From NCBI GenBank assembly GCA_033002965.1, contig JAURVB010001883.1, forward strand, positions 29,138 to 93,137: a stretch of DNA of 64,000 bases. The letters run 5' to 3'. The DNA is from Piper betle (Eukaryota > Streptophyta > Magnoliopsida > Piperales > Piperaceae). The translations under genes and the position numbers were made by a program. The notes below the pieces were generated by a model, which was not told where the DNA came from, did no database searches, and worked only from the letters and a program-made list of their open reading frames with translations. Positions 23,810-37,627 of this stretch are shown here, in pieces (positions within the stretch are counted from its first letter, which is position 1; every line of letters begins with the position of its first letter).

Positions 23810-26800
23810 CTATACTTGAGTTCGTAATTTCATAAGAAGATCGTGCATGCTTTCTATCCTTTGTATGAGTTCGTCGACACCTAAAACACTTTCTTCGATA
23901 CCGTCAAGTTGAGATGTAAGTGCTAAACACTTGGCTTGTGAATCTGAAACGGCAGCTTCAAGCAACTTAATGGTTTCTTCCAACCCCTCTCTAGGTTTTA
24001 ATGCTGGAGTGTACCCTGTACTGCTTACGCTACTTCGCCGACTGAGTTTCTCAGGTGTGAAAATCTTATCCATGCCATCATTTCCTGCATAAAAAAATGA
24101 AGGGACTATATGAATAAATACTGATTTCAAGCTACTGGCATATATTTAGGTGAAGCATCAATCAAAAAATGTACCACTGCCATAAAGAAAGGTTCACGAG
24201 TAGAATCAAATCATGTTACAGAGGATAAAATCTCAACAAACAACAAGCAAGAGAAGTACAAACATCCTCAATATGGTTTAATTACAGAAAAAATGAAAAG
24301 GTTCACCTTAGGCATGGACACCACATTTCATTAATCCACTGTGCTTTCTTAGTAATTTTAGCTGAGATGAGAGACAGCTCAGGTGATAATAATTTTTCTT
24401 ATATTTTTCTTCCTCACAATAATATCACAGCTAAGTATCCTAATCACGCTACATTTACCAAAAATTTCCTTTAGCAATTCAAAATCACATTTGTAAGTCG
24501 AGTTCTTCCCACAGAAGGTTGTATTATTCACAAAATTGAAGGTAAATGAAGCACTTTACATGCACCTGGACAATCAATGAGATGAACAATACATGAATTG
24601 GATACAAGGGATGAGAAAGTATCCCAATGTGTGAGGGGACTGATCAAAATTAAAAAAACAAACATGACCACATTTGAAAGAGATGTTTAATTCTCAACCT
24701 TGTATCTTCATCAAGGAGATTATAATTATTGGTGCTTCTTTAAACGACAACTTGTAAGAAAAACAATGCTGGATGATCCATCTTTGATCAATTCACATGC
24801 TTACTCCTTTAAAGAAACTTTTGTAAGAAATGGCTTAGTTAAACACAATAGCCATGCTAAAGTTAAGACTCCGTGACCCTACCAAGACTGCTGAGCTGAT
24901 CCAAAGCAGCCTGTCCAATTGATTTATCAAGATCAAGTATCCGAATAATTCCAGCAGCTATTCTACCCATTGATTCAATCTCAGACCTACATAAAACAGC
25001 AAGGTGTTGTATTTCGTCCTTTGTGGCTACTGCTTCTATCTGCAAAAAAAAATCAACAAAATGAGCACCTTTGAGGTCCAGATTATGAATCAAAGTTCAA
25101 GCAAAAAGTTACTTACAGGCTGTTTGACCGAGAACTTTATCTTTTCTACCACCCACTGAGAAATTTCCTGGTTCTCATCTTGACCAGTTAGTACATGAGC
25201 TTCAAGATTCACTCCTCCACAAAAATCAGTAACTCCATTCAAATTTTTGGATTTAAAATCATTTTGAAAAATATCACTCATATTTCGAGGCTTGAAGGCT
25301 TGCAATCCCTCCACGCTAACCTGCCAGCACCAGAAAAACACAGCCACATTACTTGTGAGCTAACAGTAGAATTAGCAACATGCATGACAATAATTGAATA
25401 GCATCCAACGTACACTTAAAATAAACAATCTACAATGCAGATTGTTGTTGGTATAAACACCATCATCAAATGAGAATCTAACTGTAGAAAAGTTGGAAAT
25501 GTTTCTGCCATATAGCAGGAAAATATTGAACTTAATTTCTCCCAATTACTATCAAAATTAAAAATTAGAAAATTTTGGCCTTTTCAATTACATAGGCTAG
25601 TGGAACACAATAGGAGTTGACATTCCAAATTTTAAGGCCAGTAATAGTACATTTTTACTCCATAGCTGTATTTGGGTCCAAAGGCATGATATAATAATAA
25701 TGATCATAAGATAGACTGTTGAAATACATGCTAAGCTAAGCATGATAACGAGCAGAAGACTAGACTACTCAAAGGTACTGCACAACAAACAGGAATACAC
25801 ATCCAAGATGAGAAACCAATATGTTGATGTAAATGGTAACAGAAAAAGAGTAGAACCTCACCGTTACTAACTCTACTGGGTATTTTTTATCATGCAAAGA
25901 ATTACGTGAACTCAAGTTTGTTTCAATTGGATTGCTTTTTGCTTTTATTTGCAAACTATGAAATGTCGTATGCCAACTTTTTTCTTCCCTATCAACTTGC
26001 TTTCTGTTGGAAGCCAAATAGCCATCCATCTCATTGACCCCTTCTAATGCAAATGACCAGTCTCTGAGTTCAACACCGATGTCCACATCATCTGGCTTTC
26101 CTAATTCCAAATGAGGATGTTGTTCCCCATTTCTTAAACTATCACCTGTAAGAACAATGATTGAATCATCATAAATTTACTGAAACTTCTCAATAACAAG
26201 GGAGAAAAGGAACAAAAAGAAAAAGATAAGTCAACAAACTTTGCTGTTTAAAGGTTATAGGCGTACCCTCTCCTCCATCAATAGCAACAAGTGGGGAGGC
26301 TTTTAAAAATTTTGATAATGGGCCAGCAGATAAGCTTTTCAATCCTTTTGATAGTCCTTCCCCAGGACCACCATCTGGCCCTAGTATACCAAATCGATGA
26401 AGTAAAGCTTCTGTATAATTCATACCCCCACCCAGACGTACACCAGCTAACCTAGCTGACACAGGTTAAACTGTGGCATTCCACATCCTTTGCATGAGAT
26501 GGTATTACATGAACGGTGCTAATATCAAGAAAAGGAGTACTGCTGCCTCTATGATCAATCCAAAAAACAGCCCTCATATGGGGAAATCCATTTGGCATGT
26601 ACACCCATTATGTCATTCCCATTAGTAAACTCTGTAGTAACACAATCTACATGAACACTCTTCCAACACAAGCTGGATGAGACAGCAATTGCCCCACCAA
26701 GAGTCCTGTGAGTAACTTTGACAAATAGGTCCTCACCACCAAAATGGACTAAAGGTATTCCTTGAACATCAGCAGAAGACGACTCGATGAATTTTAACTG

Positions 26801-29800
26801 AAGATCACCTATGGCTAAGCTCACGGCTGTATCACTGGGAGCATTTTCCAAAAGGCCACTTTCAGGCGATCCCTCCAAAATGTTTATCTTGCTGCCCTTT
26901 CTAACTTTTCCTATCTTCTCACTAATTCTACCAAAATAAGCATATAAATCTAGAATGAAAAAAGCTGTTCGGTTGATGTATTGGACAAATATTGCTCACA
27001 AGCAAATCCAATCCGTACGATTCCTCCAGAGGGTGGTGTGGTAATGAGCGGGCTTCCATCATTAGTTAGCATAGCAGCCTCGAAACAACCTTCATGTAGT
27101 TCAACACAATGCCATGATCCCCGTGAGTCATTCAGAGATTCCTTTAAAATGCTAGATGTTTCTAGTGACAAACTGAGATATGATACTTGAGCTGCCCACT
27201 TTCGTTGGCTAGAGTCAACAGGCTGACCATCCCATAAACAGAAACAAGCAGGATCCTTTTCAAGGTTAAGTAATTGAAATTTAATGGCTGGTGTTTCTGA
27301 AATTAAAAATTCTCCACATGAAGCTTTGCCCCAGAAAAGGATCTAAAGCTATTTTGCTCTGGAAATGATAAAGGCACAATGAGATCAAATTCCTTCAAAG
27401 TGAATTTAAGTGAGTTGACCGAGAAGTCTGGAAGCACAACACCAGGGATAACAACTACTCCATCAGCTAAAAACGAAGTAATCCTCAAGCAGGATTCCTC
27501 TTGAAGATTAATCTGAGAAACAATCACAGAAGAAAAAAAATTAAAAGCTAATAAACTAAAAAGAGTTCAGTAAATATAAAGTATTGTCAGAAATGAAAAT
27601 AAATTAGTTCTAGATACATTTGTAGTCAGACATACCACAAGAGGCTGGCAAAAGATAACCGTTTCTGAAGCCAATAATGGAGGCTGGGGTGATGGTTTGA
27701 TTTGAAGCGTATAAAGGCAGATTAGTGGGACACCATCATCCAATTTCCTACCTTCGTCACCAAGAGGATATATTGGAGGGCAGAAATCCCTAACTACCAA
27801 AAATAAAATCAAGATTAACATCCATCTACTGTAGGCAAATCGTAAGAAAAATAATTGACCAATTTTTATAGAAAATTACCAAAGTTGGGAATTGTTGGAG
27901 ACTCTCCGGAAGAATCCTGCATTGACGGTTGCACCAGGGTGCAAGGAGGACGAGAAAAAGTATCTCTGCAAAGAAACATTTGACACCCACGTATTAGACA
28001 TGTTCACATGTCAAAGGATCGTCGTATTTGGCAGGTTCATCAGTGACACAATAGGCAATCACAAGTGCAAAAAGAGTTTCCAGGATATCTTTTAAAAAGG
28101 TAAAAACGGAATCATTTTCAAATTAAGAAATTGCATGTGCAATTCTATGAGCGTAGCAAATAGAAGGAAATACACATAATTGAAGGGTTGGCCCATCTAA
28201 TGCTGTGTCCACAATGTCGCTCATACTGATTGTTGCCATCACAACAATCAACATTTGGTGGCTGGAAAACATTTTGAGCCTATTAGTTGCCAACTGAACA
28301 TGCTGAACTTGCTCATCATTTTCTAAGTATTACCTCAAAAACATGCCGGTAATCGTGACATGTGTTAGATTTTTAGTACTTTCTCCATCTGATACGCTTG
28401 CCTGGAAAAGAATAGGACCAAGAGGAGCAAAGAGCCACATTGATAATTTTTAAGAGAAGTACAGAAAAATGATTAGATAAAAATTGAAACAGATACAGCT
28501 GTAAAGACAATGGACTATAATTTATTATTGTACCCGAGAAAAGAAGAGTGACTGCATCAATAGATCAAGCTGAAACTCTGAAAAAGGCATTTGAAGAGTT
28601 ACACTTTTTTTAAAAAAGCATAAGAAAGATCCAATCATAAGTGTCAAATTTCACTTGTTAATGGATGGCTGTGTATGTAAGGTATAAAAACGAACCTGAA
28701 TCCTTAATGCAAAGGAATATATGGTCAACCAAGATAGACACAAGAGATCTTCCAGCAGCCTCAGCAGATCCCTGTTAGAACAACCACAGCATAACCAACA
28801 TCAAAGATGTCAGATAGGCCAACAGGCTTACATAACAGAGGAAAATTACTGCACGACAATATTACAATGCTTATGTTGCAGGAATCAACTGGACATCTCC
28901 ACATAGAACTTCTCAAAAATTCATTTCCTTGGAACTTAAATCTAACTTCTTAAAAACCTCCACAGGAGAAATTACTCAAAGAATACAGAAAGTAGTATAG
29001 CCCACTGCCCATGAGTTTTATAGTAAAACACAAACATCATAATGGTTACCTGTTGGGCCGTTGGATCCACATCTCCTCTATTCAGACACACATATAGCCC
29101 TGTCATGAATCGGAGCAAAGCCCGCAAACCTGTTTCACAGTGTGCAATTCATGATTCTAGTAGATAAAATGGAAAAAATAATAATAATAATAACAAAAAT
29201 AAAATAAAAAGAAAGGAAAAAAAGATAAGATAAAAGATCAGTGCTTACCAGGTTCACTTAAAGCAGGACAGACAGCTTCAGTAACATGTAGCTGAACCTC
29301 AAGACCTAGAGGACTGTTTAATTCATCTCGTTGTACAGTAATCTGGTAAATTAAAATGATAGGAATATTGATAGGTTACCAAACGGTTCTATTTAGTAAC
29401 TGGCAACTAAAAAGGTAATAAACAACTACTTTTGATCACATAAAAACAAGATAATTTAAAAATTGAGAATTCACTTACATAAGCCTGCCCAGATATTCCT
29501 TCAAGGAACCGTTCACCACCAAAGAATACCCTTTTGGCACCATCATTGTCTCTCTTTTTATCCCCACTTGCTGAGAAAGCCCTATCCATTTCAGTGAACA
29601 TATCTGGATGAGGTAAGAGATCAACTGATAAAGATTCCCATTCCAGCTTCTGAGGACATAAAAGGAAACACAGATCATCGGATGCTATGGAGAAACATCA
29701 TAGAAGATTACAGTAGATATGGAACCATTCAACAATTACCTAAAAACTTTTGCCTCCAAAACCTAAAATTGCATCCCTCCCTCATTCAAACAGTAAAAAA

Positions 29801-31718
29801 ATAAACTAGGGTAAAATGATATTGCTACTTACTTTAAAGACATAAATGAACTTCTCCTCATTGGAAAAATCTCTTGCTTCTTTAAGGTTTACAACCTGAA
29901 ACAAAATTATAGTTAAAATACGAATGATGTCCCTATCCATAATCTGCAGGGCATCTACATGGATGAGGGGGCAAAATCAATTTTACCTGCCAATGTTCAT
30001 TGGTAGTATAAAGTAAAAGGTTACGAACGGTGAATGAAGCAAGAGGAGATGCCCTGCAACGAAACAACAAGCAAATAAGCAGAAGGGTACTTATGATATT
30101 GCTTCAGAAACCAATTGATCATTATCAAATTGAGTGTGATTGATGACACCATAATGCCGCAGAAGCTTACCAAGCTGCACCTCCTTGTCGAGAAGCTCCA
30201 CCCCTTGTTTCAAGCATAAGATTAACAGTTCCCACCTCTAAGGTCATCCCATCTGCAATCTACCATATGAATGCAACACAACACACCAATATTATTTCTA
30301 ATTACAGGAAACTAAATAGAACTCTGCAAATGTTCATGCCCTACGGCTTGATCTCCTGATAGCCTGGAGAAAAGAGAAAGGTTGATGCTAGAAAAAGACA
30401 TCAAAATGCCAAAACTTTCGTTGTTTTTATACTTATGGATTCTAGCTTGCTCACACAAGGCTGTTCACTGGAGGCGGCACACAATAATGCAACTAATTGT
30501 TGTGAAAGTACTCAAGGACAGGTTAAGATGTTTCCTATGAGCTATAATTCCAGTAAAGCTCGACTGTAATGTCAAATGACAAAGGGGTGTCTCGCATTGG
30601 TCTATGTCACGATGAAGTGATGAAAAATGTCCCATAACCCAAGACCAATTATTTAGGATCAGTTGGATGAGAAAGAAAACAGACTTGTTCTTCTTATTCT
30701 TCCTCCGGGTACCGTAAGGGTGTTCGGGACATGGACCCTAAATTACGATCCATGTGATTACAAATGGCAAATTTTCAGACTCGCTCTATTTAAATGTAAG
30801 CAAAATCATTCATTTGATAAACAAAGAAAAATTTAAAAGAAATATAGTTGATTGGAACAATCAGGGTGATCATTGTCTAATAGCCATCATAAGCTTATAC
30901 CAAAATCCACCTTATCAGCAAATCCATAGCCGCTCCCTTTTCCAGATCCAGTAGTTGAGGTTCCACTACCAGCAAAATAGAAAAAAAGAAAAAGAAAAAC
31001 GAAATTAAGACAGTGAAATTCAGCTGGAACAACTAGAAAAGCTATTATCAAGCTACTCTCGATGTCCCCCCTTGTAGAATACAATGTAGTCGGTCTAATA
31101 ATAGCCCAAACGAAGTAGTACTACCTGCTAGAGGTTCTATTGCTGTCCGGATCAGCGTTCTCTTCCAATACAAGATCAAGTTTATCAATTTGAACTACTA
31201 TGGGCTCAACTTGAACATTTGAAACGTAGGGAAGCTGAAAAACAATAACAAGCAAACATACACACATTTCATTCCTAAATCCCACTATCAACATCTGAAA
31301 CAAACTCTCATGACCTCAAATTCAGAGCTGTTGTCACCGCAACTTAGGCAGCACTTGATACAACAAAACCCAAAAGAATTAGGAAGCAAAACACATTACC
31401 TTGATCTCCAACTTCCCAATCTTGGCAGTGGCAACGTTTATAGCCGGCGGCAACCCAAGACTAGCATGCAAAACGTCACCATTGATATCTACAACGGCAA
31501 AAAACGAAACGAAATTTCCACTTCAGCTCAAAATCTGATCAAATGCATGCAAAATCAAAAAAATCATCAAAGACTTCAAATTTCTCTTCTTCTTTTTTCT
31601 AGATACCGAGATTGGAGAGCTGAACACTGCGGCCTTGGAGCTTGAACTGGTCTCGGGAGAAGGATTTGAGCCAGTACTTGAGGGTGTACTCCAACGCCCT
31701 CGCGAGGATCGACTCCAT
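23810..31718 (-). CDS. Chorein-N, BLTP3-like lipid-transfer protein (UHRF1BP1/SHIP164-like)
   Basis: Twenty exons on the minus strand: 31607-31718, 31400-31488, 31125-31234, 30911-30965, 30171-30259, 29987-30053, 29833-29895, 29479-29649, 29249-29342, 29050-29129, 28696-28771, 28534-28577, 28334-28401, 27880-27965, 27636-27793, 26267-27512, 25862-26145, 25117-25320, 24883-25039 and 23810-24084. About 1,176 residues. The start MESILARALEYTLKYWLKSF with FKLQGRSVQLSNL is a chorein-N module, then LPPAINVATAKIGKLEI. Later landmarks are RDFCPPIYPLGDE, LADGVVVIPGVVLPDFSVNS and RLGGGMNYTEALLHRFG, with a C-terminal helix EELIQRIESMHDLLM-like. Family members form hydrophobic grooves that move lipids at membrane contacts or endosomes. 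Exon 16 loses frame at 27305-27309, 26958-26963, 26562-26567 and about 26458-26463, all homopolymers or a GT repeat. The other exons are clean. Confidence 0.88.
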
Positions 31719-33160
31719 CACCCCCTCCCCTATCGCTTCTACAACACCAAGCTTGCTGCCGATCTGGGAGTGCTCCGGCGAGGGTAGCGGCGCCGGTGGA
31801 GGGAGCGGTTGGCGTGCACCGGTTGGAGGGGAACGCCGAATGGGTGCGCCAAGAAGAAGCAAGCCCGCACGTGCCAACCGGCGGATCTACCGACCCCGGT
31901 AAAGTAGTAATTTTCAGATTTTACTGATGGTGGCATTTTATTTACCTTACTTAAAAAAATTATTATGATGCTAATATTATTTAAAGGTTTATAAGGTGTT
32001 TGTTTAGGTTTTTTATTACTTTTTTAATAAAAAAATAAAATAAAATAAAAATAAGTATTTTTATTTTAGAATATAAAAAGAGACCGTATAAAGAAAACAA
32101 GAGAAAAAAACAGGGTTCTCTCAACTCAGTAAAAAATTGTGTTTAATATTTTTATGTCGATAAATTAACCTTTTAATCGATTACCAAGATGGTTGGATAA
32201 CGAAAGTCTTTTTATTCAATTTTTATATGATCTAAACAAAAAACAAGATAATTGTAATTAATACTAAATAACCCCAGAAATTAATAATAGCTTAAATATA
32301 TTATATTAATTTTTAAATCATTTGAATATATATATATATATATTATAGTTTATCTGTTATTTATTATTTTTCCTGGTCGGAATAAGCTTTTCAAAATTTC
32401 CTTCCTTAAATCAATAGATTTTTTGATTTTGTAGTGCTATTTCTACGTGTATAATAATTTTTGTAAATTTTATAGATATATAACTTACAAAAATGTTTCT
32501 TAACCTTCAAATGTGTGCACTGAATTATACTTCAGATATTGAAGATTTTGGATAAAAAATATTAATCACATTATCTTAAAATGGTTTTCTATAATTTTAG
32601 AGACTTTAGCTAATTATGTCATTATATATAATAGATAACTAATTTTAATTTATAATAAATACTACAAAATAATTAAAACTGTTGATTCACCAAAGTTCAC
32701 CTTCAATTAAGGTAGGTTGGAGAGCACTTTGCCTGAACTTGAAGTTGGGTTTTTGGATCTTGAGCTTTTCAGATCTGAAATATGAACAAAGAGGGAGAGG
32801 ACAGCTAACTGCTTCAGGCATTGTACAGAAAAACCAACTCACTCTTTTTTAATTGCACATAATCTACTGATCTCACTCACTAAACAAATGTTTAATGACA
32901 CTCAAACATTCCTTGCATGATAAAATACAAACAAGAGCTCAAGAGGTACAAAGTATAAACATTGAAAACATTGAATTTGGCAATTTGAGGATTTGGGTTG
33001 CATAGATATGCTTGTTTCTGTTACATGGTCAGGTTGGTCAGGTTGGTCAGGTTTCTGTTCTTTTTGTTCCAGGAAGCCACTTGCTTCTTTGCTCTTGTTG
33101 GGGGCAAGGCTAACTCTGTGACACTTTTCTTTTCTCATCGATCATTGTCATCACCACACT
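31719..33160. other. Upstream and intergenic AT-rich region
   Basis: The first 170 bases are GC-rich leader sequence of the chorein-N gene. After that AT-rich DNA with a (TA)n run at about 32325-32343 and an imperfect GTCAGGTTGGTCAGGTTG repeat near 33030. No gene supported. Confidence 0.5.
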
Positions 33161-33169
33161 AATCCAGTC

Positions 33170-33370
33170 AGCACATGTGGTTTAATAGGGTGCTGAAGGT
33201 GATTATTTGAAATTAGTTGACCTTCGTACTTAAGGTTAGGAAATATACGAAGAAAAGGAAAAAGTTTATGATATACTTGTAGTTTTAAGGGATAAAAAAA
33301 AGAGAAAATACTTAGAAAGGCCTCAGCAAATCAGTAAGTTGTTCAAGATACTACCCGTATGCAGCTTGGT
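33170..33370 (+). repeat. Fragment of the solo-LTR family
   Basis: Similar over about 200 bases to 39340-39545: shared stretches include CATGTGGTTTAA, AGTTGACCTT against AGTCGACCTT, AGAAAAGGAAA and GCAGCTTGG against GCAGTTGGG. It is a short degraded piece, in the same orientation as the 39-kb copy. Confidence 0.6.
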
Positions 33371-34802
33371 TTACAAGAATGTCTTTATCAATATGTCGGA
33401 TCTTAGACGATATTTATTGGCAGCTATACTAGTTTTGGTAGATTTCACAAGTTTTATGCAATCTTGGTGACAAGTTTTAGAAGAATGCAACTCATAATCA
33501 TGTTGATGTTTTGACTAGATTATTTGCAAGCTATCAACATTTAGGAGGCATATTATATGATGTATATATAATGCCTCATATAGAAAACAAGGTTCTAATG
33601 AGATTAGATAGACCATTTTTTTGAAAATGATCTTTCATATTTATGAAAATGATCTATTGAATTCGTAAATCTAATTGAAATTATCATCTCAATTATTAGA
33701 ATTAGCGAGTAATATAATTGGGAATAATCAAATGCACTTCAAAGCTTGCAGACATTTTTAGGAATATCTACTTCTAATAGAAACTACTAAAATAAATACA
33801 AAATTTTCATTTATCAATAATCTTCAATTATATATGTTGTAATCATATACCCAGAAACCCTAATAGACTCTGAATTACAAATGGGCATGATGGCTTCTCA
33901 ATATAATACTCAATACCTAACCACAATGAACTTATTTTCCCTTACCAATAACCTTAGCAGACCTTCACAAGAATACCCAACAAATTACCAAACACAAATT
34001 TGATTGTTAAAAATACTGATGATACATATGAAAATCAAAATCTGAGCAAAACACATTTCAATGTGGGAGAAAATGAATGTCCATGAAGAGCATGTAATTA
34101 TGTATCAACTTGGATAATTATTTGATGGAAATGAGAGGACAGATTCCCAGACATTCTATTAGCAGATTTGTTCTCAAAGTATATGCCAATTGCCAAAGAC
34201 CCAATCTCAAAGAACCAATAACATATCAATCAGATGATGTTAATTGATGCTGTATCTTTGTGTGGACTACAGACAGCATTGCACCCAAATCAGGTAGGTT
34301 GAATCCACCAAACAAATCTATTGAAAAAAGATGATTTTGTAGAAATATTTGAGCACAAGCCTCCATTTCAACCATCAACTAATTGATCCTAGTACAACCT
34401 GCAACTAATTGATCCTTGTAGAATCTGCAACTAATATATATATATATATATATGGGGAAAAAGAGAAATATTATGCTAATGGAGAAAGAGTGACACCATT
34501 TGAAGCTGTCATCCTTAGAGGTTTGGAAGGGAACGGGAGTGTCACTGTCCTTGGATAGGAGAGAAGATTTTTGTTTCATTTAGTTTAACAGCGGCTAATC
34601 GGTGAGAATTGACGCAGACTAGAGAATAAGCCAAAATTTTTTTACTCGTTATTTATGAACTCTGGAATTTTCTCTCTCACACACACTCTCTCTACAGAAT
34701 TTGTTATGAACATCATGCCCTTAGTATTGAAGTTTTTTTTTCATTCGTCCAGTCAAGGCCGATATTTTGATACCAACCCCGGCATCTGCTCTGCCCGTAA
34801 TT
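33371..34802. other. AT-rich region, no gene seen
   Basis: Low-complexity AT-rich sequence with a (TA)n tract at about 34436-34453. Nothing coding is supported. Confidence 0.5.
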
Positions 34803-37622
34803 TGTAACACCCCGTTTCGACTCACCCGTGAACCGACCCAGAAATGTCACCGGCGACCGAACCGTTCGCTAATCTACTAGATTCGGTTAAGCCGACCAGG
34901 ATCTACTCTCGGCGTTTCAAGATGGAGATGCAAATGTGAAATGCATGGATGGGATGCGTGGGTTCTAACGTAGTCCTACATGCATGCTATGATGTGCAAG
35001 CAAAACAAAACCATACAACGGCAAGAAATTTTTAATTAAAAATTATCCACAACAAGGGTATATAAATATTTTATCAAAATACGATAAAACATGATAATCT
35101 ACCGTAGCATTCATCAATATCTCTTTCGTTTCAATTGAACCGAGCCTGAACTCCAAACTCACTACTCATTCACATTTATCCATTCATTTCATATCAAGCA
35201 ATTTATCTAAACAAACACATCAAAATTATCATTCACGTAGCAATAACACACCGTCATTATAGATTACATGCGGCAGGTACATGTGTGCGCGGTTCCGTGC
35301 TGCTCCTCCGCAGTCCCGACAGCTTTCATCCCTCGTATTTCTCACCTACATATATATAGAAAAACCGTCAGTAACGAGTGTTACCGGCCTGGAAAATAAC
35401 TAATATCAATCTGGCACAGGAGAGCAAACTCTCCTGTTGAATGAAAACCATATACTTCCTCAAGAACTCTCATCAGGGCACATACGGGAGCCGTCGCCCT
35501 CGTGTCGACAGCGTCCCCCTATCTTTCACATTCTCATGCCTCGGCCATTTCTCTATTGCTTCTCGCGTCAAATCTCATTCCTTTCCGCCCTCTACACCTT
35601 CCATATTACTCCTGGCCTTGAGCACGAAGGCCGAGTACTCTGAGGCAGTCGCCTTCAGTACCCTTTGAAACCACAAGTCTAGACATGCGCTGCAATGCAG
35701 TACCCGTGAACCTCCACACTTCTCCGGATTTGAGGAACTCAAAGGTGGAGTTGTCAGGATCCCTCGGGAATGAAACGGCCTGCACACCATTCCAGAGCCC
35801 ACTGTCGACACACACGTGCCCGCTAGCGTAGCACGGTAGTCGGATTTCCCTCATTCAGTCTCTCACAAAAACACGAAAACTATACATATATATAGGTCTG
35901 GGTTGGGATTTATACAATAGGCCCGAAGGCAACGTGAGCTGGATCTGAAGTTCGAAAACAAACTCGAGGGTTATTAATCCGAAAAATCGTTGGCTAAATG
36001 GCCCGAGTTAAGTGGGATCCGATAAAATGCCACTTAACTCATCCTGTACATGATACATCAAATACACAATAGAGTAGCATAAAAACAGAGAACGAGTCCT
36101 AAACGGACCTGGTAGAAGCTCCAAACGGGTCCACGCGCCTAGGCGGCGAGCTCCTACACCGTACCTACACAATCAAGCTAAAAACTAACGCCCGTATGAT
36201 GAATCACACATCCTATAGCATGCATACACAATCAACACAATCACGCATTAATCAACACACATCAACCTATATCAATTCTAGCAAGTCTACTTAGGCTAGT
36301 TTGCATTAGATCATGATCATTACCTAGTTACCCTAATTAGTTTCTTAGCTTCCATTTTTAACACCACTCAATCAAACAAATTTCACATTTTTATCCTTAA
36401 TCAAATCTACATTTATATATATTATTATAACACACAATTCACCAATCCTAGCATGTAATTCTAATAATCAATACTTTAAAAAATTAAATTAAATTAAAAT
36501 AAAATATACCTCGCGTCGTCGAAATCGGCGACGGCTAGGGTTCCCGTTTCATGGCTCGAAACTCGAATTCGGCGCCTAGCGGCGTCCGAAGTCCGATCAG
36601 ATTGGACCGGGTGCGTTCGGCGGATGATCCGGCGAATTTCCCACGAATCCAATTTTCTGGCAGTTCCGGCGGATTCCGACGGTTTTCCGGCGATGATTCG
36701 AGACAGGGCAATCAGGAGGTCTATCGGCACCAGCTCGACGAGCTCGGTCCGATGGTGGTGTCAAACAGGGTAACCGAGGCGGCGATGGCCGTCGATGGCG
36801 GCGTCGAAAATGGGCAGCGGCGGCGGCGTGCTCCGATCGGGGCTCCGGCCTGCCTCGACGGCGCTCGGGATGGTGGGGGAAATGTCGGCGACGGCGACAG
36901 GGTGCTCGTCAGGGTCACAGCGGCGGCGGAGCGGCCCGGACGGCGGCGGAATCCGGCCCGAAGTGGCGATGGTCGAGGCGGGCTCGTGGAGTCGCGGCGG
37001 CGCGCAGGCAGGCGATCGCTGGCAGGGGTTGGTCGTGGCAGCACGGCGACGGCACGGCAAGGCGGGGCGGCGACGATCGGCGGCAGCACGGTGGCGGCGG
37101 CGGCAGCACACAATAGTGGCGGCGAGGGTTTGGGTGGAAGAAGGGTCGGGAGGGAGAAAAATACCCTCAATGGCAGTTTCGTAATTATGTATTGACTCGA
37201 TTCCTACGCGAGTCAAAATAATAACTAGTTTGTAATAAATTCTAAAAAAATCTAGAAAAATATGGAAAAATTCCATAAAATAAAACAAACACAACAACAT
37301 CCAAATGGCATGCTCTATAACTAATAACCCACCCGAATATAATCCAACACGTCCTAACGCGTTATTCGGCCTAAAACTATTTCTCTGATCAAACATATAA
37401 AAAGAAAAAAATACTGCATACTTTCATATATTCTGATAACTCATTTCTCACCATCTTCTTGACGTTATCATCATATATTCAGGTACACTTGACTCTCATC
37501 GCTTATAACTCACGGCTGGTTTCGACTCAGCACGCGGTTCATGAAACTGACTCGACTCGAACCAACGGTCGAACCGACCGGTTCGGTAACGTAAAACCTT
37601 GACTCGAGTCACGGGTTTTACA
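34803..37622. mobile_element. Solo LTR (2.8 kb) with 5-bp target duplication
   Basis: The element starts TGTAACACCCCG and ends CGGGTTTTACA, so the ends are TG...CA with a short inverted repeat. It is flanked by a perfect direct repeat TAATT at 34798-34802 and 37623-37627. No gag, pol, PBS or PPT lies inside, so it is best read as a solo LTR left by recombination. It contains a GC-rich module (36520-37160) that joins AT-rich sequence at 37172-37217 through the same GTTTCGTAATT...TTGACTCGA junction seen elsewhere in the window. Open frames at 35575-35854 and 36551-37396 have no recognised domain. Length and TG/CA ends suggest a long-LTR Ty3-type family, but this is inference. Confidence 0.8.
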
Positions 37623-37627
37623 TAATT

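Noticed and set aside
28150..28264. Possible extra exon in the lipid-transfer gene (PPNVDCCDGN frame)
   Set aside because: The neighbouring exons join directly to give FLRDTFSRPP, as expected for the family, so this piece is intronic.
34379..34579. Minus-strand frame containing a run of Tyr-Ile repeats
   Set aside because: It is produced by the (TA)n microsatellite at 34436-34453.
36551..37396. Open frames of about 210 codons on both strands
   Set aside because: They lie inside the solo LTR, in its GC-rich module, with composition-driven translations and no family resemblance.
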